Below, piece by piece: positions 26,957 through 35,116 of a DNA stretch of 64,000 bases (its first letter is position 1; every line of letters begins with the position of its first letter). Under the pieces are notes generated by a model. The model ran no database searches, was not told where the DNA came from, and worked only from the letters and a program-made list of their open reading frames with translations. Position numbers and translations under genes: made by a program. Source of the stretch: Rossellomorea aquimaris (lineage in GTDB: Bacteria; Bacillota; Bacilli; Bacillales; Bacillaceae_B); the NCBI RefSeq assembly GCF_000935355.1, contig NZ_JXZC01000009.1, positions 1 through 64,000 on the forward strand, in the 5' to 3' direction.

Positions 26957-27466
26957 GTGTTAAAAATCCAAGAAATTCGTGAAATAATCAAACTTGTAAG
27001 TCATTCTAGTGTTGATGAGTTTACATACGAACATGAGGGTTCGAAAATAAAACTTAAAAAGAGCAATGGTGTTACAGTAGCTGCGCAACCGCAAGTTACT
27101 CAAGCAGCTGAAGAAGCGAGACCTGCAGCTCAAGCTGTACAACAGGCTCCGGCACCTGCACAGGAGGCAGCTCCTTCTGTAAATACAGAAGCAAAAGAAG
27201 CTCCACAAGCAAAAGAAGATGCAAACCTACATAAAATCACGTCTCCTATGGTAGGGACGTTCTATCAATCTTCCTCTCCTGAAGCAGGTCCATATGTTAA
27301 AGTTGGGGATAAAGTCGATGAAAGTTCTGTCGTATGTATCGTAGAAGCGATGAAACTATTTAATGAGATTGAAGCGGAAGTAAAAGGTGAAATCACTGAA
27401 ATCTTAGTAAAAGACGGTCAATTAGTTGAATATGGACAGCCGTTATTCTTGGTCAAACCTGAATAA
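26957..27466 (+). CDS. accB: Acetyl-CoA carboxylase biotin carboxyl carrier protein
   Basis: Carries biotin between the carboxylase and transferase of acetyl-CoA carboxylase, the first step of fatty-acid synthesis. The N-terminus [21 protein letters not shown] is family-typical. A flexible Ala/Pro/Gln linker (about 45-90) leads to the biotinyl domain with the modified Lys in [14 protein letters not shown] 26957 is chosen over GTG 26948 because AAGAGGGG is 8 bases before it and homologues begin MLKI/MLNI. It is co-transcribed with accC. Confidence 0.95.
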   Translation: MLKIQEIREIIKLVSHSSVDEFTYEHEGSKIKLKKSNGVTVAAQPQVTQAAEEARPAAQAVQQAPAPAQEAAPSVNTEAKEAPQAKEDANLHKITSPMVGTFYQSSSPEAGPYVKVGDKVDESSVVCIVEAMKLFNEIEAEVKGEITEILVKDGQLVEYGQPLFLVKPE

Positions 27467-27481
27467 GGAGCGAAAATAGAT

Positions 27482-28834
27482 ATGATAAAAAAGGTATTAA
27501 TCGCCAATCGAGGAGAAATTGCGGTACGTATTATTCGTGCATGCCGAGATTTAGGCATCGAAAGTGTAGCCGTTTATTCTGAAGCAGATAAAGAAGCCCT
27601 TCATGTTCAATTAGCAGATGAAGCTTATTGTATTGGGCCAACTGCATCGAAAGACAGCTACCTGAACTTTACAAATATCATCAGCGTGGCAAAACTGACA
27701 GATTGTGATGCCATTCACCCAGGTTATGGTTTTTTAGCGGAGAATTCTGATTTTGCAGACCTGTGCCGCGATTGCAATATCATTTTCATTGGTCCTTCAC
27801 CAGAAGCGATCTCGAAGATGGGGACGAAAGACGTGGCTCGTGAAACTATGAGGGAAGCGGGCGTTCCCATTGTACCAGGCTCAAAAGGAATTGTGAAAGA
27901 TGCAGAAGATGCTGTACAGCTTGCGGAATCCATGGGATATCCTGTCATCATCAAAGCCACTGCCGGTGGTGGAGGAAAAGGGATCCGTGTGGCAAAAAGC
28001 CGGGAAGAGCTTGTTAAAGGAGTGACAATCACTCAGCAAGAAGCCATGACTGCATTCGGTAACCCTGGTGTTTACATTGAAAAATTCATTGAAGACTTCA
28101 GGCATGTGGAAATCCAGGTACTGGCTGATAATTTCGGAAACGTGATCCATCTTGGAGAACGTGACTGTACGATTCAGCGCCGCCTTCAAAAACTGATCGA
28201 AGAAACACCGTCACCTGCTTTAACCGAAGAAATTCGTGTTAAAATGGGGGAAGCAGCAGTAAAAGCAGCCAAAGCGGTTGATTATACTGGTGCAGGCACG
28301 GTAGAATTTATATATGATTACGTTAATCAAACATTCTACTTTATGGAAATGAATACCCGTATACAAGTGGAGCACCCTGTTACGGAACAGGTCACAGGTG
28401 TCGATTTAATTAAGGAGCAGATTCTCGTGGCATCAGGAGAAAAGCTTTCTCTTACACAAGAAGAAGTAACATTCACTGGCTGGGCCATTGAATGCCGTAT
28501 TAATGCAGAGAATCCAGAAAAGAATTTCATGCCTTCAGCGGGCCGGATTGAAATGTATCTTCCACCAGGCGGGATTGGCGTAAGAATCGACTCAGCCGCA
28601 TATCCTGGATATATGATCCCTCCATATTACGATAGCATGATTGCCAAAGTGATTACCTATGGAGCGACACGTGAAGAAGCGATTTCAAGAATGAAACGCG
28701 CCCTAAGTGAATTTGTCGTTGAAGGTATATACACAACCATTCCGTTCCATTTGAAACTATTAGAACATGAAACCTTTGTTGGTGGAGAATTTAATACGAA
28801 ATTCTTAGAGAAATATGAAGTAATGAAATCCTAG
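27482..28834 (+). CDS. accC: Biotin carboxylase subunit of acetyl-CoA carboxylase
   Basis: ATP-dependent carboxylation of biotin on AccB. The 450 residues form the ATP-grasp fold: N-terminal [19 protein letters not shown], the glycine-rich loop [26 protein letters not shown] with the catalytic Arg/Glu, and the C-terminal lid. It follows accB by 15 bases. yqhY follows in the same transcript. Confidence 0.96.
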   Translation: MIKKVLIANRGEIAVRIIRACRDLGIESVAVYSEADKEALHVQLADEAYCIGPTASKDSYLNFTNIISVAKLTDCDAIHPGYGFLAENSDFADLCRDCNIIFIGPSPEAISKMGTKDVARETMREAGVPIVPGSKGIVKDAEDAVQLAESMGYPVIIKATAGGGGKGIRVAKSREELVKGVTITQQEAMTAFGNPGVYIEKFIEDFRHVEIQVLADNFGNVIHLGERDCTIQRRLQKLIEETPSPALTEEIRVKMGEAAVKAAKAVDYTGAGTVEFIYDYVNQTFYFMEMNTRIQVEHPVTEQVTGVDLIKEQILVASGEKLSLTQEEVTFTGWAIECRINAENPEKNFMPSAGRIEMYLPPGGIGVRIDSAAYPGYMIPPYYDSMIAKVITYGATREEAISRMKRALSEFVVEGIYTTIPFHLKLLEHETFVGGEFNTKFLEKYEVMKS

Positions 28835-28857
28835 TGTGAATTCAGGAGGTGCCTTAA

Positions 28858-29268
28858 ATGGCGGAAAATCAAAACCTTTTACAAATGTCTCACGGTAAAG
28901 ACGGTCTTGGGAAAATTGAAATCGCACCTGAAGTGATTGAAGTGATTGCAGGTATCGCAGCTTCAGAAGTTGAAGGCGTATCACAAATGCGTGGGAACTT
29001 CGCAACAGGTGTCGTCGAGCGTCTCGGAAAGAAAAACCACGGTAAGGGCGTCAAAGTGGAGCTTGCCGAAGAAGGAATCATCGTGGATGTTTACTGCATC
29101 ATGAAATTCGGTGTAGCGATCCCGACGGTCGCTCAAAAAATTCAAGACAACATCCGTCAAGCCTTGTTGAACATGACTGCTTTAGAAGCAGATGAAGTAA
29201 ATGTTCATATCGTAGGCGTTCAATTTGAAAATCAAAAATTTGAAGCTGAAATTGAAGACGAAATGTAA
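28858..29268 (+). CDS. yqhY: YqhY, Asp23/Gls24 family protein
   Basis: A 136-residue Asp23/Gls24 (alkaline-shock) family protein: GLGKIEIAPEVIEVIAGIAASEVEGV, VDVYCIMKFGVAIPTVAQKIQ and VNVHIVGVQFE are the family motifs. In Bacillus it lies in the accBC operon and affects acetyl-CoA carboxylase activity. The same position here supports that role. No membrane segment. A terminator follows after 5 bases. Confidence 0.92.
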   Translation: MAENQNLLQMSHGKDGLGKIEIAPEVIEVIAGIAASEVEGVSQMRGNFATGVVERLGKKNHGKGVKVELAEEGIIVDVYCIMKFGVAIPTVAQKIQDNIRQALLNMTALEADEVNVHIVGVQFENQKFEAEIEDEM

Positions 29269-29273
29269 TTGAG

Positions 29274-29304
29274 AGAACGGTCCTTTAGGGGGCCGTTCTT
29301 TTTT
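29274..29304 (+). terminator. intrinsic terminator of accBC-yqhY
   Basis: AGAACGGTCC / GGGGCCGTTCT stem then six T. Confidence 0.9.
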
Positions 29305-29342
29305 GTGTGGGTTTGTTTCTGAATTGGTGTTTTTTGTAAATA

Positions 29343-29456
29343 GGCTGGATTATTGCGTGAATCGGCCGGATTATTTCCAGAAACGGCTGGATTCCTGAAG
29401 GTTTCGGCTGGATTTTTCATCAAAAAGGCTGGAATTATTGAAAATTCAGCCGGATT
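29343..29456 (-). repeat. second 21-bp-period array (AATCCAGCC family, inverted)
   Basis: GG(C)(T/C)GGATT, the complement of the 12157-12291 core, starts at 29343, 29364, 29385, 29406, 29427 and 29448, again exactly 21 bases apart. The fifth copy has one inserted A within the core sequence and the sixth reads AGCCGGATT. The 12-base linkers differ between copies and from the first array. It begins 38 bases after the yqhY terminator. The phase is kept although linkers vary. Confidence 0.9.
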
Positions 29457-29504
29457 CATCTCAAGGGGTGTTGGGACACGCATAGTTGAGACTCGATTTA
29501 CGTT

Positions 29505-29535
29505 TTTCCTCTGGGCAAAGCCCCTCCGCTTTTCT
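29505..29535 (+). repeat. partial hairpin repeat (3' end)
   Basis: CCTCTGGGCAAAGCCCC followed by TCCGCTTTTCT matches the end of unit 29661-29785 base for base. It is a truncated unit placed before two full ones. Confidence 0.75.
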
Positions 29536-29536
29536 G

Positions 29537-29659
29537 GTTGTCCAGCTCCGGCGGGTAGTCCCTCGAGGTCATTTCTTGAGACTCCCCAAAGGCAAAGAAC
29601 GCCTTCAGGGAGTCTCAAGAAATGCTTGTCGGGCCTGACCAACCCGCCTCCGCTTTTCT
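29537..29659 (+). repeat. long-hairpin dispersed repeat, unit 1
   Basis: Runs from TTGTCCAGCTCC to CCGCTTTTC. It folds as outer arms GGCGGGT/ACCCGCC, a long inner stem CATTTCTTGAGACTCCC / GGGAGTCTCAAGAAATG, and an apical AAGGC/GCCTT hairpin. Sequence differs from the other units, but pairing is kept. No coding signal; frames crossing it lack start sites. Confidence 0.85.
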
Positions 29660-29660
29660 A

Positions 29661-29785
29661 CTTGTCCAGCTCCGGGGCTTAGAGGCTCGAGGTCATAAGT
29701 CAAACCTGCCAAAAAGGCAAAGAACGCCTTTCCGGCAGGTTCGTCTTATGCTTGTCGCCTCTGGGCAAAGCCCCTCCGCTTTTCT
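29661..29785 (+). repeat. long-hairpin dispersed repeat, unit 2
   Basis: Same architecture: outer GGGGCTT/AAGCCCC and GAGGC/GCCTC, inner CATAAGTCAAACCTGCC / GGCAGGTTCGTCTTATG, apical AAAGGC/GCCTTT. It ends 100 bases before nusB. The invariant segments are GTCCAGCTCCGG, CTCGAGGTCAT, ATGCTTGTC and CCGCTTTTC. Confidence 0.85.
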
Positions 29786-29885
29786 TTCAGAATATTGATT
29801 TTTTTACATAGGCGTGCGTATTGCCCTTAGTTTGTGCTATTATCAAAGGTATGAAAATTGATGGATTAAAAGGAGTAAATATAAG

Positions 29886-30272
29886 ATGAAGAGAAGAGTT
29901 GCTCGTGAAAAGGCCTTACAAGCGTTATTTCAAATAGATATGAGTGGGATTGAGCCTGAAGTTGCATTAACTAATGTACTGGAGGAAGAGGAGAAGATGG
30001 ATGCCTATCTTCAACAGCTTGTTCTCGGTTTTATCGAGAATCAGGAACGTATCGATGGGCACATTCGTGAAAACCTCGAGAAATGGTCCTTTGACCGCCT
30101 GGCAAAAGTAGATCGTAACATTTTGCGTTTAGGAGTGTATGAACTGCTGTTTGTAGAAGATGTTCCGAATAAGGTAGTCATCAATGAAGCGGTTGAAGTT
30201 GCAAAGATCTTTGGTGATGACCAATCCAGCAAGTTTATAAATGGTGTTCTTTCAAAGGTAAGTCAATCTTAA
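29886..30272 (+). CDS. nusB: Transcription antitermination factor NusB
   Basis: Binds boxA RNA with NusE (S10) in ribosomal RNA antitermination. The 128-residue all-helical protein starts MKRRVAREKALQALFQIDMS and contains WSFDRLAKVDRNILRLGVYELLF and NEAVEVAKIFGDDQSSKFINGVL, both typical. RBS AAGGAG. It is the first gene of nusB-folD-xseA-xseB-ispA-OLE-oapA-dxs-tlyA. Confidence 0.95.
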   Translation: MKRRVAREKALQALFQIDMSGIEPEVALTNVLEEEEKMDAYLQQLVLGFIENQERIDGHIRENLEKWSFDRLAKVDRNILRLGVYELLFVEDVPNKVVINEAVEVAKIFGDDQSSKFINGVLSKVSQS

Positions 30273-30293
30273 CAATGGTTGGGGGCGAGTGGA

Positions 30294-31160
30294 ATGTCAG
30301 CTTCTATAATTGATGGCAAACTCATTGCAGGTCATTATCGTGAACAATTAAAAAGTCAGATCGGGGAGCTGAAGGAAAAGGATGTCACTCCAGGCCTGGC
30401 TGTCATCCTGGTAGGGGATAACCATGCTTCTCATTCATATGTCAAAATGAAGAGAAAAGCGTGCAGTAATCTTGGGATTCATTCAGAGCTTTATCAATAT
30501 GAATCCAGTTTGACTCAAGATGAACTGCTGAATAAAATTGAAGAGTTAAATGAACAGAGCCATATTCATGGAATTCTGGTCCAACTGCCTCTCCCTGAGC
30601 ATATTAATCCAATAACGGTGATTGAAACGATTTCCCCATCTAAAGATGTGGACGGGTTTCACCCTGTTTCCATTGGGAAAATGGTGACCAATCAAGATAC
30701 CTTCTATTCCTGCACGCCACTTGGAATCATGAAGATGCTTGAATATGAAAAAATTTCAGTAGAAGGTAAACACGTCGTGATTCTAGGAAGAAGTAATATT
30801 GTCGGGAAGCCGGCAGGCCACTTATTCTTGAATCGAAATGCGACGGTTACGTATTGTCATTCGAAAACAAAGAATATGTCCTTCTACACAAAGCAAGCTG
30901 ATATTATCGTATCAGCGGTAGGAAAAGCGAATTTAATCGGCGCAGAAGACGTTAAACCTGGAGCCGTCGTCATTGACGTCGGAATGAACCGTGATGAAAA
31001 CGGCGGACTTTGTGGAGATGTGAATTTTTCAGAAGTGAAGGAAAAGGCCGGAAAAATCACACCGGTTCCTGGTGGGGTCGGTCCTATGACCATTACGATG
31101 TTACTGTACAATACAGTGAAATCTGCAGAATGGGCCACTCTTAATCGCCAAAACCGTTAA
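30294..31160 (+). CDS. folD: Methylenetetrahydrofolate dehydrogenase/cyclohydrolase FolD
   Basis: Bifunctional NADP-dependent enzyme interconverting 5,10-methylene-THF and 10-formyl-THF. The 288 residues show SYVKMKRKAC with the catalytic Lys (YxxxK), HGILVQLPLPEH, the nucleotide-binding ILGRSNIVGKPAGHLF and PVPGGVGPMTITMLL. ATG 30294 is preferred to TTG 30279 for its GGGGGCG site. It connects with the methylene-THF output of the gcv system. Confidence 0.95.
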   Translation: MSASIIDGKLIAGHYREQLKSQIGELKEKDVTPGLAVILVGDNHASHSYVKMKRKACSNLGIHSELYQYESSLTQDELLNKIEELNEQSHIHGILVQLPLPEHINPITVIETISPSKDVDGFHPVSIGKMVTNQDTFYSCTPLGIMKMLEYEKISVEGKHVVILGRSNIVGKPAGHLFLNRNATVTYCHSKTKNMSFYTKQADIIVSAVGKANLIGAEDVKPGAVVIDVGMNRDENGGLCGDVNFSEVKEKAGKITPVPGGVGPMTITMLLYNTVKSAEWATLNRQNR

Positions 31161-31188
31161 AAAATAGTACACTATAGGTAACATAACA

Positions 31189-31222
31189 CGGAAAGGGACA
31201 GCTAATCGCTGGTCCCTTTCCG
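31189..31222 (+). terminator. strong hairpin after folD
   Basis: CGGAAAGGGACAGC / GCTGGTCCCTTTCCG stem with a short loop but no clear T-run. It may be a weak terminator or transcript-processing site within the operon. Confidence 0.55.
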
Positions 31223-31277
31223 TATTCCTACATAGAAAGCCTTAACAAAATGCCAGGGGAAAAGGAGTCACTTGAGC

Positions 31278-32645
31278 ATGGAACTCGATCAATCACGTTA
31301 TTTAACGGTACAAGCTCTGACAAAATACATAAAGCGTAAATTCGATAGAGACCCCCATCTGTCCAATCTATTTGTTCGTGGGGAAATCTCTAATTTCAAA
31401 AGGCATTCAAGTGGACACATGTATTTTACCCTAAAGGACGAAAAAGCACGTATCTTGTCTGTCATGTTTTCAAGTAATAATCAATCACTGAAATTCATAC
31501 CCGAAAATGGAATGAATGTGTTGATCCGGGGAGATATTTCTGTTTACGAATCAGGCGGTCAATATCAGATCTATGTAAAAGAAATGCAGCCTGACGGAAT
31601 CGGTGAGCTATATTTAGCCTATGAGCAGCTGAAAGAAAAGCTCGAGAAAGCAGGTTATTTTGATCAAAGCAGAAAACGGATGATCCCTAAGTTCCCGAAG
31701 CGGATAGCCGTTGTTACCTCCCCAACAGGTGCTGCCGTCAGAGATATTATCACAACCATCAAAAGGAGATATCCAGTGGGAGAAATCCTCGTTTTTCCTG
31801 CTTTGGTTCAAGGTGATCAAGCGGCAGGGTCGATTACCGGAGCAATGAGGAAGGTTAACGATCTGGGAGATATAGATGTATTGATTATTGGCCGTGGCGG
31901 TGGCTCTATTGAAGAATTATGGGCGTTTAACGAAGAAATCGTGGCCAAAGCAATCGTTGAGTCGAAAGTTCCGGTTATTTCTGCTGTAGGACATGAAACA
32001 GACTTTACGATTGCTGACTTTGTAGCCGATTTAAGAGCCCCTACCCCAACAGCAGCGGGAGAATTAGCTGTCCCCCACATTGATGATTTGCTGGAAAGAA
32101 TCATGAATCGTAAATTACGACTGATTAAATCTTTTAAAACAAAGCTTCAAAGTGAGCGCAGCCGCTTAAATGGTTTAACTAAGTCCTACGCTTTACGAAA
32201 TCCGCGTAATCTGTATCAACAAAAAATTGAAAAAGTCGACCGGCTGACTGATCAGCTGCAGAAAAATTTAAGCTTGCATGTGAAACAAAACCGGGATCAA
32301 TTGTCCGGGCTCCATTCAAGGCTGCAGCGTGTTCACCCATCACAACTCATCACCATACAGCATGAACGGGTCTTATTTATGCAAAGAGTGCTTGAGAAGC
32401 AATTTAAACAAGTGCTGAAAGGAAAAAATCATCGTTTCAGCTCAGCACTGTCCACTTTACATGCCCTCAGTCCGTTGAAAATCATGGACAGGGGATACAG
32501 CCTGGTATATCAGGATGAAGGTACATTGATCAAATCATCTCAGCAAGTCAAAGCTGGTGACCGTCTCGAGATAAATGTCAGGGATGGAAAAATAAATTGC
32601 GAAGTTGAATCCGTTGAGGAGCGTGAAAATAATGGCAAAGTCTAA
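31278..32645 (+). CDS. xseA: Exodeoxyribonuclease VII large subunit
   Basis: Large subunit of the ssDNA exonuclease VII. It has an N-terminal OB fold (LSNLFVRGEISNFKRHSSGHMYFTLKD), the catalytic domain motif VVTSPTGAAVRDIITTIKRRYP, and GRGGGSIEELWAFNEE...SAVGHETDFTIADFVAD, then a coiled-coil C-terminal half. ATG 31278 lies 10 bases after AAAGGAG (TTG 31272 also possible). It overlaps xseB by 14 bases. Confidence 0.95.
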   Translation: MELDQSRYLTVQALTKYIKRKFDRDPHLSNLFVRGEISNFKRHSSGHMYFTLKDEKARILSVMFSSNNQSLKFIPENGMNVLIRGDISVYESGGQYQIYVKEMQPDGIGELYLAYEQLKEKLEKAGYFDQSRKRMIPKFPKRIAVVTSPTGAAVRDIITTIKRRYPVGEILVFPALVQGDQAAGSITGAMRKVNDLGDIDVLIIGRGGGSIEELWAFNEEIVAKAIVESKVPVISAVGHETDFTIADFVADLRAPTPTAAGELAVPHIDDLLERIMNRKLRLIKSFKTKLQSERSRLNGLTKSYALRNPRNLYQQKIEKVDRLTDQLQKNLSLHVKQNRDQLSGLHSRLQRVHPSQLITIQHERVLFMQRVLEKQFKQVLKGKNHRFSSALSTLHALSPLKIMDRGYSLVYQDEGTLIKSSQQVKAGDRLEINVRDGKINCEVESVEERENNGKV

Positions 32646-32865
32646 AGAAGAACTATCATTTGAAACTGCTATGGAACAACTGGAAGAAATTGTTGAGAAA
32701 TTAGAAGAGGGAGAAGTTCCGTTAGAGAAAGCGTTAGAATATTATCAAAAAGGAATGGATCTTTCAAAATACTGCCATGATACGTTGCAAAAAGCTGAAA
32801 ACCAATTAACGAAAATGATGACAGATGAAGGGGAAAAAGCCTTCGATCTGAATGAGGAGGAATAA
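32632..32865 (+). CDS. xseB: Exodeoxyribonuclease VII small subunit
   Basis: A 77-residue helical small subunit (ELSFETAMEQLEEIVEKLEEGEVPLEKALEYY), several copies of which bind the XseA coiled coil. The start lies inside the xseA end after GAGGAG. It is adjacent to ispA (3 bases). Confidence 0.95.
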   Translation: MAKSKEELSFETAMEQLEEIVEKLEEGEVPLEKALEYYQKGMDLSKYCHDTLQKAENQLTKMMTDEGEKAFDLNEEE

Positions 32866-32868
32866 AGG

Positions 32869-33759
32869 GTGAATCCTCACGTTGATCTGAAAGAGTTTCA
32901 ACAACAGCATGGAGAAACGATTACCAACCATATGGTCAAGACTGTAGACAGCCTTTCTTTGCCTTCTAACTTGAAGAGAGCTATGATCTATTCTTTGCAA
33001 GCAGGTGGAAAGAGAATTCGTCCCCTTCTCCTTTTTGCTACGATCAAAGCCTTTAACAAGGACCCTTTACTTGGATTAAATACTGCGTCTGCCCTTGAAA
33101 TGATTCATACCTATTCCTTGATTCATGACGATCTTCCTGCCATGGATGATGACGACTTGAGAAGAGGGATGCCGACCAATCATAAAATGTTTGGGGAAGC
33201 GATGGCGATTTTAGCCGGTGACGCTTTACTAACCTACAGTTTTCAAATGATCACAGAGGACAAGGGACTTACAGATAATAACAAGGTAAGGCTCATCGGT
33301 CTTTTAGCAAAGTGTGCAGGACCTGAAGGCATGGTTGGTGGACAAGTAGCGGATATTGAAGGGGAAAATAAGAAGCTTTCTGTAAAAGAGCTCGAAAGCA
33401 TTCATGAGCATAAAACAGGAAAGTTACTGACGTTTAGTGTATTGGCAGGCGGGATTATCTCCGATGCGTCGGAGGAGCAGCTTGAACTACTAAAGCAATT
33501 TGCTTATCATATTGGCCTTGCCTTTCAAATTCAGGATGACATTCTTGATATTGAAGGTTCCGAAGAAATTATTGGAAAGCCAGTGGGGAGCGACCAATCG
33601 AAACATAAGAGTACATACCCAAGTCTCTTGACGATAGGAGGGGCTAAGGAAAAGCTTCACTTCCACTTGAACGAAGCGTTATCCAAGCTAGATCAAATGA
33701 CAATCGATTCCAGTCTCCTTACCGAAATTGCCCAATTAATCGCTGCCCGGAATCATTAA
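32869..33759 (+). CDS. ispA: Farnesyl diphosphate synthase (geranyltranstransferase)
   Basis: Condenses isopentenyl diphosphate with DMAPP and GPP to FPP for undecaprenyl, menaquinone and other isoprenoids. The first Asp-rich motif is DDLPAMDDDD (87-96) and the second is DDILD (about 222). GGKRIRPLLL and GLAFQIQDDIL are conserved. GTG start after GGAGGAATAAAGG. In B. subtilis dxs follows directly; here the OLE RNA gene and oapA lie between. Confidence 0.95.
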   Translation: MNPHVDLKEFQQQHGETITNHMVKTVDSLSLPSNLKRAMIYSLQAGGKRIRPLLLFATIKAFNKDPLLGLNTASALEMIHTYSLIHDDLPAMDDDDLRRGMPTNHKMFGEAMAILAGDALLTYSFQMITEDKGLTDNNKVRLIGLLAKCAGPEGMVGGQVADIEGENKKLSVKELESIHEHKTGKLLTFSVLAGGIISDASEEQLELLKQFAYHIGLAFQIQDDILDIEGSEEIIGKPVGSDQSKHKSTYPSLLTIGGAKEKLHFHLNEALSKLDQMTIDSSLLTEIAQLIAARNH

Positions 33760-33772
33760 AACCATTCTATGT

Positions 33773-33802
33773 TTGAGCAAATTATTTAACATATGTTATA
33801 AT
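33773..33802 (+). promoter_or_regulatory. promoter of OLE RNA
   Basis: TTGAGC (33773-33778), an 18-base spacer, and a perfect TATAAT (33797-33802) preceded by TGT (extended -10). This is the strongest sigma-A promoter seen in the window. Transcription would begin near 33808. Confidence 0.8.
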
Positions 33803-33807
33803 ACCTA

Positions 33808-34392
33808 TAGAATGCAAATTTGGGTGGTGCAGTATTCTAGTCAGTCCACCAATCCTGAAGGTGGGCCTAAAAATCCACTAAAGGGCACATCGATGAAGTT
33901 CCTGGAATTGGCTTGAGGCGCCCAGCCTTGGGTCATATCTGGGAGTAAGGCTTGAGGGCGATCCACAATGGCATGTGGGCGTTGACCCGCAAGCCGCGGA
34001 GGCTTTGTTTCTTATGCTGGCATAAGCATATGCAATAAGAGCAAAGTATGAACCTGCGATGTGATGATTCACTAGCAGCGTAGCCTGCCTTGAGTGAAGA
34101 GAGAGGGGATTATGGTTACAAGGTACACATCAGTTGGCCATTGATATGTGCTTTTTCGCCCATATGAAATCCTCTTTGCAAAAGAGGCTAAGGATTGCGT
34201 TAAGGACTGTTGAGGAAAACTCCTAGACTGTTCATATTCGGACATATAAAGAGGATTATAGTGCGGACTAAGTGGTAATCCAGTCTAGCTTGTGGTGACG
34301 CGGCTAAGTCGGATTTAAAGGGAAACCGCCGGTATGGCAACATCCGGTATCTGATTGGGAAAACCTACTGGACCTAAGCTGCAATTTTTACT
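33808..34392 (+). ncRNA. ole: OLE RNA (ornate, large, extremophilic RNA)
   Basis: A 600-base non-coding stretch between ispA and oapA, the established genomic position of OLE RNA, a large structured RNA that localises to the membrane as a ribonucleoprotein with OapA. It is linked to stress tolerance (cold, short alcohols, Mg2+) in Bacillus halodurans. The ends can pair: TTGGGT (33820-33825) with ACCTAA (34372-34377), next to GCAG/CTGC. Internal hairpins include CCACC...GGTGG (33847-33863) and CTTATG-CTGG-CATAAG (34011-34026). It is GC-richer than its surroundings and has no RBS-led frame. No terminator separates it from oapA, so the RNA may be processed from a longer transcript. Exact ends are estimates. 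Confidence 0.9.
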
Positions 34393-34462
34393 CTTTATAT
34401 GACCATCCAATTACATAGTTCTGATACTATATACACAATAGAAACGGTGTGTTTAAACGATA

Positions 34463-35095
34463 ATGAATGAAACAATGAAAAACTCAATAAAGTGGAGTGT
34501 CAGCATTGCCGTTATCACATTTGTGTTAGCGGCTATTTTTTCAGTTACATCCAATATGGTTTTAAATGGAGTCGGATGGTATACAGGACTGGTCGTTGTA
34601 TTAATCATCGTCTTTATCGGAATCTTCTTTGATATGCTGGGGATTGCTGCAACGGCTGCTGATGAGACCCCTTTTCATGCCATGGCGGCGAAAAAAGTAT
34701 ACGGTGCACGTTATTCAATCAAAATCGTCCGGAACGCAGACCGGTTCGCAAGCTTCTGTAACGACGTAATCGGCGATATTTCAGGTATCATAAGTGGTAC
34801 TGCGTCAGCAATTGTCATCATTCAACTAGCCGTCTCTTTTCAGCTTGAAGGAGGCTCTTTGAAGGAATATATTGTGAGTGTCACATTGACAAGTATCATA
34901 GCTTCCTTGACGGTTGGAGGCAAAGCGCTTGGAAAAACGTTTGCTATCACCTATTCTAAGGATATAATATTTAGAGTTGGTAAAGTTCTACAATTTTTTG
35001 AAGACCGATTTCACATCGTAGTGATTAAAGATAAAAAAGACAAGAAAGATAAAAACAAGAAAAAACGTTACAAGCGTGCGAAACAAAATATTTAG
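34463..35095 (+). CDS. oapA: OapA, OLE-associated membrane protein
   Basis: A 210-residue membrane protein that binds OLE RNA and brings it to the membrane. Two N-terminal helices (VSIAVITFVLAAIFSVTS, GWYTGLVVVLIIVFIGIFF) are followed by a conserved stretch (FDMLGIAATAADETPFHAMAAKKVYGA, FCNDVIGDISGIISG). Two more hydrophobic segments come next, and then a Lys-rich tail (KDKKDKKDKNKKKRYKR) suited to RNA contact. The conserved region resembles the DUF21/CNNM fold of Mg2+ transport-related proteins. The SD before ATG 34463 is weak (a second ATG is at 34475), and the gene lies about 70 bases after the RNA. Identity is by this context and the recalled family. Confidence 0.9.
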   Translation: MNETMKNSIKWSVSIAVITFVLAAIFSVTSNMVLNGVGWYTGLVVVLIIVFIGIFFDMLGIAATAADETPFHAMAAKKVYGARYSIKIVRNADRFASFCNDVIGDISGIISGTASAIVIIQLAVSFQLEGGSLKEYIVSVTLTSIIASLTVGGKALGKTFAITYSKDIIFRVGKVLQFFEDRFHIVVIKDKKDKKDKNKKKRYKRAKQNI

Positions 35096-35116
35096 TGATG
35101 AAAGTGAGTGGACCCC

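Noticed and set aside
29353..29682. 109-codon plus-strand frame and 136-codon minus-strand frame over the repeats
   Set aside because: Both run through array 2 and the hairpin units without start signals. Hairpin covariation explains the sequence better.
33878..34072. 64-codon minus-strand frame
   Set aside because: Lies inside the OLE RNA gene, with no RBS.
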